Origin: Sideroxydans sp.
GTDB taxonomy: Bacteria; Pseudomonadota; Gammaproteobacteria; Burkholderiales; Gallionellaceae
Direction: 5' to 3'
Length of the DNA stretch: 64,000 nt
NCBI GenBank assembly: GCA_028687425.1
Contig: JAQUAD010000002.1
Coordinates: 41,219 to 105,218, forward strand
Within the stretch, counting starts at the first letter, position 1, and each line of letters begins with the position of its first letter. Of this stretch, positions 24,507 through 32,062 are shown one piece after another. The position numbers and the translations under genes are program-made. The notes under the pieces were generated by a model. The model saw nothing but the letters and a program-made list of their open reading frames with translations. It was not told the origin of the DNA and made no database searches.

Positions 24507-25550
24507 ATGCTGGAACATTCGTATTTTGGCAATACCGTGCTGAGTTACCTCACCTCGCTGGCGATCCTGGTCGGCGGTATGGCGGCCATCTATGTGTTCA
24601 AGCGCTATATCCTCAGCCGTCTGAAGAAGCTGGCCGAGGCATCCGTCACGAATATCGACGACCTCCTGATCAAGGCGATCGAACGCACGCTGGTGCCCCT
24701 GCTTTATTTGGGCGTGCTGTACGCTTCCGTGCATACGCTGCACCTGAGCAAGGATTTCGAGCGCGGTTTCAATATCGCCGCTGTTGTGCTGATCACCATC
24801 CTGGCTGTGCGCACCCTGACTGCCGGGGTGCATCATCTATTGCGTACCTATTTCAAGGTCACCTCGGGGTCAGAGGATGGGGAAAAGCAGCTCAGAGGCA
24901 TAGGCGGGTTGCTCAATTTCGTGATCTGGGTGCTGGCACTGATGTTCCTGCTCGACAACCTGGGCGTGAAGATCTCGGCAGTGGTGGCCGGCCTCGGCAT
25001 AGGCGGCATTGCGGTGGCGCTGGCGGCGCAGGCCGTGCTGGGCGATCTGTTCAGCTACTTCGTGATCTTTTTCGACAGGCCGTTCGCGGTGGGCGACTTC
25101 ATCGTGGTGGGCGACAAGATGGGGGTGGTGGAGCAGGTCGGCATCAAGACCACGCGCCTGCGTGCACTGGGTGGCGAGCAGCTGGTGTTTTCGAATACCG
25201 ACCTGACCAACTCGCGCGTGCACAACTTCAAGAAGATGGAAAAACGCCGCATCGTGTTCAAACTGGGTGTGACCTACCAGACTCCCTCTGAAAAACTGAA
25301 GCGCATCCCGCAGATGGTGAAGGACATCATATCGGCCCAGGAAGATGCCGAGTTCGACCGCGGGCATTTCGCAAACTATGGTGATTTCAGCTTGAATTTC
25401 GAGTTCGTCTATTACGTGGTCGGTGCCGATTACGCCAAGTACATGGATATTCAGCAGGCGATCAATCTGGCGATCTTCGAAGCGTTCGAAAAAGAAGGCA
25501 TCGAGTTCGCCTATCCGTCGCAAACGTTGTTCGTGAATAAAGTCGCTTAA
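24507..25550 (+). CDS. MscS-family mechanosensitive channel
   Basis: 347 residues with four hydrophobic segments. The pore helix TM3 reads VVAGLGIGGIAVALAAQAVL, with the family's Gly/Ala pattern, followed by GDLFSYFVIFFDRPFAVGDFIVVGD, the beta domain (GVVEQVGIKTTRLRALGGEQLVFSNTDL) and the cytoplasmic cage region to FPSQTLF-like end (AYPSQTLFV). It should open under membrane tension to release solutes during osmotic downshock. The MFS gene follows after 6 bases. Confidence 0.92.
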   Translation: MLEHSYFGNTVLSYLTSLAILVGGMAAIYVFKRYILSRLKKLAEASVTNIDDLLIKAIERTLVPLLYLGVLYASVHTLHLSKDFERGFNIAAVVLITILAVRTLTAGVHHLLRTYFKVTSGSEDGEKQLRGIGGLLNFVIWVLALMFLLDNLGVKISAVVAGLGIGGIAVALAAQAVLGDLFSYFVIFFDRPFAVGDFIVVGDKMGVVEQVGIKTTRLRALGGEQLVFSNTDLTNSRVHNFKKMEKRRIVFKLGVTYQTPSEKLKRIPQMVKDIISAQEDAEFDRGHFANYGDFSLNFEFVYYVVGADYAKYMDIQQAINLAIFEAFEKEGIEFAYPSQTLFVNKVA

Positions 25551-25556
25551 ATCTGT

Positions 25557-26843
25557 ATGTTGAATACCCATCAATCCGCCCAGCTTGTCCGCCTGCGCTG
25601 GACGGCATTCGTTATCGTCGGCCTGGCTTACGTGCTGTCGTTCTTCCATCGTTTTGCACCAGCGGCGATCTCGTCCGATCTGCAGCTGGCATTCAATACC
25701 ACCGGGGCTTCATTGGGCGGCCTGGCGGCAACCTATTTTTACGTCTACACCGTGATGCAGATCCCCACCGGCATTCTTGCCGACACACTGGGGCCGCGGC
25801 GGGTGGTTGCGATCGGCGGTGTCATCGCCGGTGTCGGCTCGATCATGTTCGGCATGGCAGACACGCTGGCGATCGCGTCGGTCGGTCGCCTGCTGGTGGG
25901 GTTGGGGGTGTCGGTCGCGTTCATCTGCATGCTCAAACTCAATGCGGTGTGGTTCCATGATCGCCATTTCGGGACCGCGACTGGCGCCACCATCCTGCTC
26001 GGCAATCTGGGTTCAGTGCTGGCTGCGGCACCGTTGGCCTGGGCGCTGGGATTCGTTTCATGGCGTACGGTGTTCGTCGCGGTTGGCATCGCTTCATTGG
26101 TGCTGGCGGCATTGGCATGGTGGTATGTGCGCAACCATCCCGGCGAAGCAGGGCTGCCCAGCCTGCGCGAACTGGATGGCAAGGAGTCGCATCCTGCGCA
26201 CCAGGGCCACTGGTACGACGGATTGCTGGTGGTGATGAAGAACCGCGCCACCTGGCCGGGTTTGTGGGTGAATATGGGCATCGCCGGCACCTTGTTCGCC
26301 TTCGGCGGATTGTGGGCGGTGCCTTTCCTGCGCGACGTGTACGGCATGGATCGCGCCGTAGCGACCGATCATACGACTTTGCTGCTGGTGGGCTTCGCCG
26401 TTGGTGCATTCTTCATCGGTACGCTGTCGGACAGGCTGGGCAGACGCAAGCCGGTGATGTTCGTCGGCGCGCTGTTGTACTGCTTGTGCTGGGTGATACT
26501 TTGGGCAGGCATGCAGATGAGCAGTGCGCTGAGTCATCTGCTCTTCCTGGTGATGGGCTTGAGTGCGCCGAGCTTCACGCTGAGCTGGGCCTGTGCCAAG
26601 GAAGTGAATCCGCCCGCCCTGTCGGGCATGGCGACCAGCGTCGTCAATGTGGGTGCTTTCCTTGGTACCGCCATCCTGCAACCTCTGGTCGGCTGGGCCA
26701 TTGACCGCGCCCATGCCGGCAGCAACGCCCCCTTGGGGTTGGCAGACTATCAGGCAGGTATGAGCCTGATGCTGGGCTTCGCCCTCATCGGGCTGCTGGC
26801 GATCCTGTTTGTGCGCGAGACCTACTGCCGTTACGCGGACTGA
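25557..26843 (+). CDS. MFS transporter
   Basis: 428 residues with twelve predicted transmembrane helices. The loop 2-3 signature appears as GILADTLGPRRVVAIGG and repeats in the second half as GTLSDRLGRRKPVMFVG. The protein resembles anion/organic-acid carriers of the NarK/phthalate-like groups only in general shape; no substrate can be named. It starts 6 bases after mscS and may be in one transcript with it. Confidence 0.88.
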   Translation: MLNTHQSAQLVRLRWTAFVIVGLAYVLSFFHRFAPAAISSDLQLAFNTTGASLGGLAATYFYVYTVMQIPTGILADTLGPRRVVAIGGVIAGVGSIMFGMADTLAIASVGRLLVGLGVSVAFICMLKLNAVWFHDRHFGTATGATILLGNLGSVLAAAPLAWALGFVSWRTVFVAVGIASLVLAALAWWYVRNHPGEAGLPSLRELDGKESHPAHQGHWYDGLLVVMKNRATWPGLWVNMGIAGTLFAFGGLWAVPFLRDVYGMDRAVATDHTTLLLVGFAVGAFFIGTLSDRLGRRKPVMFVGALLYCLCWVILWAGMQMSSALSHLLFLVMGLSAPSFTLSWACAKEVNPPALSGMATSVVNVGAFLGTAILQPLVGWAIDRAHAGSNAPLGLADYQAGMSLMLGFALIGLLAILFVRETYCRYAD

Positions 26844-26880
26844 AACTGCCCGGTGGATATTCCATACTTTGCGTACCCAC

Positions 26881-27294
26881 CTAGAACGACTTGTGCCATG
26901 AGATCAAGGTCGCATCGGACTGCACGGCGACCTTCAGATGGCCGGACTCCATCACTGCAGTTCCGGGTTGCAAGGAAAGCTGCATTTTTTCATTTTGCAG
27001 GACCATCTTTTTCTGGAACAAGGCATTCAACACATTGACGAGATTCTTCTGTCCTTGGGTGAGCGTGGCGGTCGAACCGGCTGAAGCAGCCAGCTGCGGT
27101 GCCAATACGCCTGTGCCTCTCGTCTGGAAGTCGGAGTACACCACACTGTTGTGCGTATGTGCTTCCGGAACATATTGCGTGTAATGCATCGCGACAGGCG
27201 CGTGTTTGGCGGCATGTGAATGCTTATGCGTTTCCGCGGCATGGGCGCCGAAGGATGCCCCGAAGAACAACAGACCTGTATAGAAACGGCGCAT
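26881..27294 (-). CDS. Secreted hypothetical protein, 137 aa
   Basis: Signal peptide (MRRFYTGLLFFGASFGAHAAE) with a typical AxA cleavage site near residue 21, then a His-rich stretch (THKHSHAAKHAPVAMHYTQ) and a C-terminal domain without known motif (helix NLVNVLNALFQKKMVLQNEKM, then strands). The His run could bind metal (inference). Two adjacent ATGs stand behind GGAGGTT; the second (27294) has proper spacing. A strong 11-bp inverted repeat lies about 75 bases upstream. Confidence 0.7.
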   Translation of the reverse strand: MRRFYTGLLFFGASFGAHAAETHKHSHAAKHAPVAMHYTQYVPEAHTHNSVVYSDFQTRGTGVLAPQLAASAGSTATLTQGQKNLVNVLNALFQKKMVLQNEKMQLSLQPGTAVMESGHLKVAVQSDATLISWHKSF

Positions 27295-27367
27295 CATAAC
27301 CTCCGTTTGTTTGAAGGAATTTGCGAACTGACTGTGAGTATTATGCGCCTCTGATATTGCGATACAA

Positions 27368-27391
27368 GCACTAATGCCAAGGCATTAGTGC
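27368..27391. promoter_or_regulatory. 24-bp near-perfect palindrome
   Basis: GCACTAATGCC AA GGCATTAGTGC: perfect 11-base arms around a 2-base centre, between the rsuA stop codon and the secreted-protein gene on the same strand. It could be the rsuA terminator stem, although no T-run follows, or an operator for the downstream gene. Confidence 0.5.
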
Positions 27392-27394
27392 ACG

Positions 27395-28114
27395 CTATTC
27401 GAGTGCTTTGAGCAAGGCCAGTTCGGCCGCATCCAGATAGCACCATTCACCTTCTGCCAGCCCCAGCGCCTCCAGCGTCAGCTCGCCGATCTGCGTACGG
27501 CACAAGGCCGAGCAATGATTGCCGGCGGCGGCCAGCATGCGCTTCACCTGATGATATTTCCCTTGTTCGAGCACGATCTTCAGTTGTCGTTCGCCCAGTT
27601 GTTCGCACAACACAGCAGCCAGCGGTGCGGGTTCATCGTTCAGTTTCACCCCATTCAGCATATGGGTCACCAGTTGCGGCGTGACCGCATCGTGCGTGGT
27701 GGCGACATAGACCTTGGGTACATGGTGCCTGGGTGACGACTGTTTATGGATGAAGGAACCGTCGTCAGACATCAGCAACAGGCCGGTGGTGTCATGATCC
27801 AGTCGCCCGACAGGTTGTACGTCCCGGTTGGAGAATTGTTCCGGCAACAATGACAGCACGCCGGGATGGTGCGAGGGCTTGCGCGAGCATTCATAGTCTG
27901 CGGGTTTGTGCAGCGCGATGTACACATGCTCGCGATACAGCCAGGGTTCGCCGTACACGGCGAACTCCAATCCTTCAGTCTCGAATCTGGCGCGGCTGTC
28001 GGAGACGATTTCACCGGCGATGCTGACTTCACCCTCATCGATCAGTCCGGCACACCATTTGCGGGTGCCGAAGCCTTGTGATTGCAGGATGCGTTCCAGG
28101 GTTTGTTTGCTCAT
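27395..28114 (-). CDS. rsuA: 16S rRNA pseudouridine synthase RsuA
   Basis: 239 residues, close to the E. coli length of 231. N-terminal S4-like domain (MSKQTLERILQSQGFGTRKWCAGLIDEGEVSIAG), then the catalytic domain with the GRLDHDTTGLLLMSDDG motif (catalytic Asp in RLD), HKPADYECSRKP and KYHQVKRMLAAAGNHCSALCR, the family's KxHQVKRM block. It modifies U516 of 16S rRNA. RsuA rather than RluE/RluB is inferred from HKPADYECSRKPSHHP. Divergent from the PilZ-like gene. Confidence 0.9.
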   Translation of the reverse strand: MSKQTLERILQSQGFGTRKWCAGLIDEGEVSIAGEIVSDSRARFETEGLEFAVYGEPWLYREHVYIALHKPADYECSRKPSHHPGVLSLLPEQFSNRDVQPVGRLDHDTTGLLLMSDDGSFIHKQSSPRHHVPKVYVATTHDAVTPQLVTHMLNGVKLNDEPAPLAAVLCEQLGERQLKIVLEQGKYHQVKRMLAAAGNHCSALCRTQIGELTLEALGLAEGEWCYLDAAELALLKALE

Positions 28115-28192
28115 CTGAATGGAATGTGGCGTGGCAATGGATGTGTGAAAGTGGGCCGAATTGTAACGGTATTGGCCATTGGCAGCTGAGGT

Positions 28193-28220
28193 GGATATAT
28201 AGGCTGTTGCCTATATATCC
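28193..28220. promoter_or_regulatory. 28-base perfect inverted repeat in divergent region
   Basis: GGATATATAGGC, loop TGTT, GCCTATATATCC: 12-bp perfect stem between rsuA (minus) and the PilZ-like gene (plus). No T-run on either side, so an operator or RNA hairpin is more likely than a terminator. The half-site GCCTATATAT recurs at 28839-28848 before mnmC. Confidence 0.6.
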
Positions 28221-28320
28221 GGCAGCAGTACATAGGCTATTCGACATATTGACGCGGGAAAGGTACTGCGGATACTCGGAGCCGGCTGAATTTCATGTGC
28301 TATGACCTCGGAGAATAATC

Positions 28321-28710
28321 ATGGATGGACTTCATACGCCTCCACACTATCCCGCCAACTGGCAGGTCAGATTCCTGTGTGACTGCAAGAAACAAGGCAA
28401 GCCGATCAAGATACATGAGGGTTTTGCACACGACATTTCATCAAAAACCATGCATATACGTAGCGATCACCAGATCTGCAGCGGCAAGGAAGTGGCTATC
28501 ATGCTGAAGATTCCCCCGCTGCAACAGGGCGAAGAGCAATCCCTGGTGAAACTGGTGGGCAGGAGTGTGGTCACGGTGGCGCATGCCGGAGATTTCTTGA
28601 CCGAGATCAGATTCACCAGCTTCGAAGGTGACGGCTACGCGAAATTGAGCGGCCACCTCGCACGCCACTTTGGCAATCAATTCTATCCAGGCCAGTCAAA
28701 CGCTGCCTGA
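28321..28710 (+). CDS. PilZ-like domain protein
   Basis: 129 residues. The start, QVRFLCDCKKQGKPIKIHEGF, followed by AHDISSKTMHIRSDHQICSGKEVAIML, has the strand-and-turn plan of a PilZ domain (DxSxxG-like DISSKTM, then a GKEV strand). The leading RxxxR is not canonical, so c-di-GMP binding is uncertain; it may be a degenerate PilZ protein. With at least three diguanylate cyclases nearby, a c-di-GMP link is plausible. Single gene with a large palindrome upstream. Confidence 0.6.
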   Translation: MDGLHTPPHYPANWQVRFLCDCKKQGKPIKIHEGFAHDISSKTMHIRSDHQICSGKEVAIMLKIPPLQQGEEQSLVKLVGRSVVTVAHAGDFLTEIRFTSFEGDGYAKLSGHLARHFGNQFYPGQSNAA

Positions 28711-28871
28711 GAGCGCGTCAGGGCAGATCCCTCAGCGCCACCTGTCCGGGTATTCGACGACAACGAGAAGGTGAGCGATGCGGCTTGTCATATCTTCGGT
28801 AAGACTGCCTGGAATACATGGCTGAAAAGGCGGCTAAAGCCTATATATGACAGCACATGGAGGGGCAAAGG

Positions 28872-28877
28872 TATAAT
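28872..28877 (+). promoter_or_regulatory. Candidate -10 box upstream of mnmC
   Basis: A perfect TATAAT lies 29 bases before the chosen mnmC start. The best -35 candidate is ATGACA at 28847-28852, with a rather long 19-base spacer. A start about 7 bases downstream would give a leader near 22 bases. GCCTATATAT at 28839 overlaps the -35 region. Confidence 0.45.
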
Positions 28878-28905
28878 CCGCATCCCGTCGGACGCGCGCG
28901 CAGCA

Positions 28906-30822
28906 ATGGCTGGGTCGTCCGTCGCAATTGCTGAAAGATTCCCATCCATGCTTGACTGGAAAGACGGTCAGCCGTTTTCCTCCCGCTACGGCGATGTATA
29001 TTTTTCCACCGAATCCGGACTGGAAGAGACGCGCCATGTGTTCCTGCAAGGGAACGATCTGGCCCATCGTTTTGCGATGCTGCGTGCCGGTGAAAGCTTC
29101 TGCATCGGCGAAACAGGCTTCGGTACCGGGCTGAATTTCCTGTGCGCCTGGCGTTTGTTCGAGCAGACTGCGCCGCCGGGTGCCAACCTGGATTTTTTCA
29201 GCACCGAAAAATTTCCCATCGATGACGATGAGCTTGGCGCCGCCTTGGCATTGTGGCCGGAGTTTGCTGCCGAGGCCAGGATGCTGCTTGCCGCTTGGCA
29301 CCGCCGCGTACCGGGCTGGAACCGCTGGCAATTCGCCGCAGGTCGCATTCGGCTGACGGTGGCGATGGAAGATGTGGCACAAGCCCTGCCGCAACTGCCG
29401 TCCGCTTGCGTGGATGCATGGTTCCTGGACGGTTTTTCGCCGGCCAAGAATCCAGAGATGTGGAGCGACTCACTGTTGGCTGCTATTGCGCGTGCCTCGC
29501 ATGAAGGAACGACGCTGGCGACATACACCAGTGCGGGCTGGGTGCGGCGTGGCCTGCAGGCTGTTGGGTTCGAGGTGAAGCGTGTGCCGGGCTACGGACG
29601 CAAACGGCAGATGAGCAGCGGGCAGTTCATGCCTGCCGTGACGGTGCTGGAGGAAGGGTGCGTTCCTGGAAGATCGTCTCCCATCCCGACCAACAGGGGA
29701 ACGGGGAGGCCATGCAGCGTCATCGTCATTGGTGGCGGTCTCGCCGGTTGCGCTGCGGCGCATGCCTTGGCGCAGCGCGGTATCCGGGTCACGCTGATCG
29801 AGCGCGCCGCGCAGCTCGCCAGTGCCGCCTCCGGTAATCCGCGTGGCATCCTGCACGCGCGTTTTGGTGCAGGCATGAATGCGCTGCATCGATTCGTACT
29901 TGCAGCTTATGGGCATGCCTTGGCATTGCTGGATGACGTGATGCCGGTGGATGGTGAGCAGCGTGCCGAATGCGGTTTGCTGCAACTGGCTGCGACAGAC
30001 GCAGAAGCCAAGCGCATAAGCAAACTGGCGGTGCAGGAATGGCCGCCGCACTTGATGCAAACTGTGGATGCAGAGCAGGCGTCGCTATTGACGGGCATGG
30101 AGATGTCTCGCGGTGGATTGTGGTTTCCGGCCGGCGGCTGGGTGGTTCCGCCGAAAGTCTGCGTGCGACTGGCGCAACATCCGAATATCACACTGCAACT
30201 GAATAGCGAGGTGACTGGCCTGGAACGGAGCGCAAGCGGCTGGTGCGCGAAAGGAAATGGTTTTGCCATCGAGGCGGAGCAGGTCGTGGTTTGCTCGGCA
30301 CATCAGGCGAAGAAGCTGGCGCCGTTCGCCGCCTTCCCATTGCAGCCGGTGCGCGGACAGATCAGCGTACTCCCCGCCACGGCGGCGAGCGGCAAGTTGC
30401 ACGCTGTGTTGTGTGCCGAAGGGTATTGTGCGCCCGCGCAGGACGGCCGGCATGTGGCAGGGGCGACCTCTTCGTTCGATGACGAGGCGACGGATATCCG
30501 CGCACAGGATCATGCCGAAAATCTCGCCCGGCTGTCCGCGCACATGCCGGCACTACATCAGGCACTGGGCGATGCACAGCCGGTGAACGGACGCGCCGCT
30601 GTGCGCTGTTCCGTGCCGGGCGCAACGCCATTGGTGGGTGAGGTGGAAGCGGGCTTGTACTGCAGTCTGGCACACGGCACACGCGGCCTGCTCACAGCCG
30701 GGCTGGCCGCCGAGATCATCGCAGCGCAGGTATGCAGTCAGTTGCCGCCGCTGCCGCAGGAATTGCTGACGGCGTTATCGCCATTGCATCGCATCAGAAA
30801 TACAGGAAAATGCAGCGCATGA
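28906..30822 (+). CDS. mnmC: Bifunctional tRNA mnm5s2U biosynthesis protein MnmC
   Basis: 638 residues, two fused enzymes of the wobble-uridine pathway. The N-terminal methyltransferase part (about 1-245) shows LDWKDGQPFSSRYGDVYFS, GETGFGTGLNFLCAWRLF (SAM site) and VDAWFLDGFSPAKNPEMW. The C-terminal FAD oxidoreductase (about 255-630) starts with CSVIVIGGGLAGCAAAHALAQRG. It converts cmnm5 to nm5 and then mnm5 at U34 of tRNA. The frame opens at 28771, but ATG 28906 fits the family start and the TATAAT at 28872. Its stop overlaps the next start (ATGA). Confidence 0.92.
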   Translation: MAGSSVAIAERFPSMLDWKDGQPFSSRYGDVYFSTESGLEETRHVFLQGNDLAHRFAMLRAGESFCIGETGFGTGLNFLCAWRLFEQTAPPGANLDFFSTEKFPIDDDELGAALALWPEFAAEARMLLAAWHRRVPGWNRWQFAAGRIRLTVAMEDVAQALPQLPSACVDAWFLDGFSPAKNPEMWSDSLLAAIARASHEGTTLATYTSAGWVRRGLQAVGFEVKRVPGYGRKRQMSSGQFMPAVTVLEEGCVPGRSSPIPTNRGTGRPCSVIVIGGGLAGCAAAHALAQRGIRVTLIERAAQLASAASGNPRGILHARFGAGMNALHRFVLAAYGHALALLDDVMPVDGEQRAECGLLQLAATDAEAKRISKLAVQEWPPHLMQTVDAEQASLLTGMEMSRGGLWFPAGGWVVPPKVCVRLAQHPNITLQLNSEVTGLERSASGWCAKGNGFAIEAEQVVVCSAHQAKKLAPFAAFPLQPVRGQISVLPATAASGKLHAVLCAEGYCAPAQDGRHVAGATSSFDDEATDIRAQDHAENLARLSAHMPALHQALGDAQPVNGRAAVRCSVPGATPLVGEVEAGLYCSLAHGTRGLLTAGLAAEIIAAQVCSQLPPLPQELLTALSPLHRIRNTGKCSA

Positions 30823-31658
30823 AGAAAACACACCCCCCCGAATATCCAGAGATACGTCCCGGCCAGTCCATCGAACTGCTGAAGGCGCTGCACATCCTCA
30901 CGCGCGACGGCAAGATGAACCAGGATTCGCGCCGCAAGCTGAAGCAGGTGTATCACCTGTACCAGTTCATCGAGCCGCTGTTGCAGGATGTGAAGAACGG
31001 ACACGACACCGTGACGCTGGTCGACCATGGCGCGGGCAAATCCTACCTGGGCTTCATCCTGTACGACCTGTTCTTCAAGGCCTTGCAGGATGCTTCGCAC
31101 ATCTACGGCATCGAGACGCGCGAAGAACTGGTCACACATTCGCGCGAGCTGGCGCAGCAACTCGGCTTCGGCGGCATGTCCTTCCTCAACCTGTCGGTGG
31201 CGGATTCCATCAGCTCCGATAAACTGCCGGCACAGGTGGATGTGGTAACCGCGCTGCATGCCTGCAACACCGCGACCGACGATGCCATCAAATTCGCACT
31301 GGCGAAACAGGCAAAGCACATCGTGCTGGTGCCGTGCTGTCAGGCCGAAGTCGCTGCGGTATTGCGCAAGAACAAGGGAACAGCGCTGAAGAACACGATG
31401 ACCGAGCTGTGGCGCCATCCCATCCATACGCGCGAATTCGGCAGCCATGCCACCAACGTGCTGCGCTGTCTGCAACTGGAAGCGCACGGCTATCAGGTGA
31501 CGGTGACCGAACTGGTGGGCTGGGAGCATTCGATGAAGAACGAGCTCATCATCGCCAGCTACAAGAACCTGTCGCGCCAGAAAGCAGCGCAGAGACTGAA
31601 CGAGATGCTGGAGATGCTCGGCCTGCAAGAACTGAGTGCAAGATTCTTTACGGAGTGA
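30819..31658 (+). CDS. SAM-dependent methyltransferase-like protein
   Basis: 279 residues. After PGQSIELLKALHILTRDGKMNQDSRRKLKQ comes a methyltransferase Rossmann core: VTLVDHGAGKSYLGFIL (motif I with G-x-G replaced by GAGKS), HIYGIETREELV, and DVVTALHACNTATDDAI, a motif seen in the family of class I methyltransferases with CC-containing AKHIVLVPCCQAEV. It belongs to the methyltransferase-domain-type family that acts on unknown substrates. ATG 30819 overlaps the mnmC stop; translational coupling is likely. Confidence 0.8.
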   Translation: MKKTHPPEYPEIRPGQSIELLKALHILTRDGKMNQDSRRKLKQVYHLYQFIEPLLQDVKNGHDTVTLVDHGAGKSYLGFILYDLFFKALQDASHIYGIETREELVTHSRELAQQLGFGGMSFLNLSVADSISSDKLPAQVDVVTALHACNTATDDAIKFALAKQAKHIVLVPCCQAEVAAVLRKNKGTALKNTMTELWRHPIHTREFGSHATNVLRCLQLEAHGYQVTVTELVGWEHSMKNELIIASYKNLSRQKAAQRLNEMLEMLGLQELSARFFTE

Positions 31659-31665
31659 ATCACAA

Positions 31666-32058
31666 GTGACCGAACAACAGAACGATCATTACCAGCGCAT
31701 CGGCGGCGAAGCCAAGATACGCGAGCTGGTGCAACGTTTCTACCATTTGATGGATGAATTGCCCGAAGTACACCGCATCCGCAAGATGCACCATATCAGC
31801 CTCAAAGGCGCGGAGGAAAAGCTGTTCATGTTCCTCACCGGCTGGATGGGCGGGCCGCAGCTGTATGTGGAAAAGTTCGGCCACCCGCGCCTGCGCCAGC
31901 GGCACATGCCGTTCGCCATCGGCGATGAAGAACGCGACCAGTGGATGATGTGCATGTCGCAGGCGCTGGACGACGTGGTGGAAGACGAAGCCTTGCGCAA
32001 GGAGCTGATGGCCGCCTTCCAGAAAGTGGCAGATTTCATGCGCAATCAGGCAGAATAG
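31666..32058 (+). CDS. Group II truncated hemoglobin
   Basis: 130 residues, GTG start 7 bases after the previous stop. Class II truncated globin: RFYHLMDELPEVHRIRKMH (Tyr B10 region), KLFMFLTGWMGGPQLYVEKFGHPRLRQRHMPFAIG (proximal His in RQRH) and RDQWMMCMSQAL (Trp G8). It binds O2 or NO in the cytoplasm. It lies in a run of overlapping genes ahead of an adenylate cyclase, which suggests but does not prove a link between gas binding and cAMP. Confidence 0.9.
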   Translation: MTEQQNDHYQRIGGEAKIRELVQRFYHLMDELPEVHRIRKMHHISLKGAEEKLFMFLTGWMGGPQLYVEKFGHPRLRQRHMPFAIGDEERDQWMMCMSQALDDVVEDEALRKELMAAFQKVADFMRNQAE

Positions 32059-32062
32059 TCTC

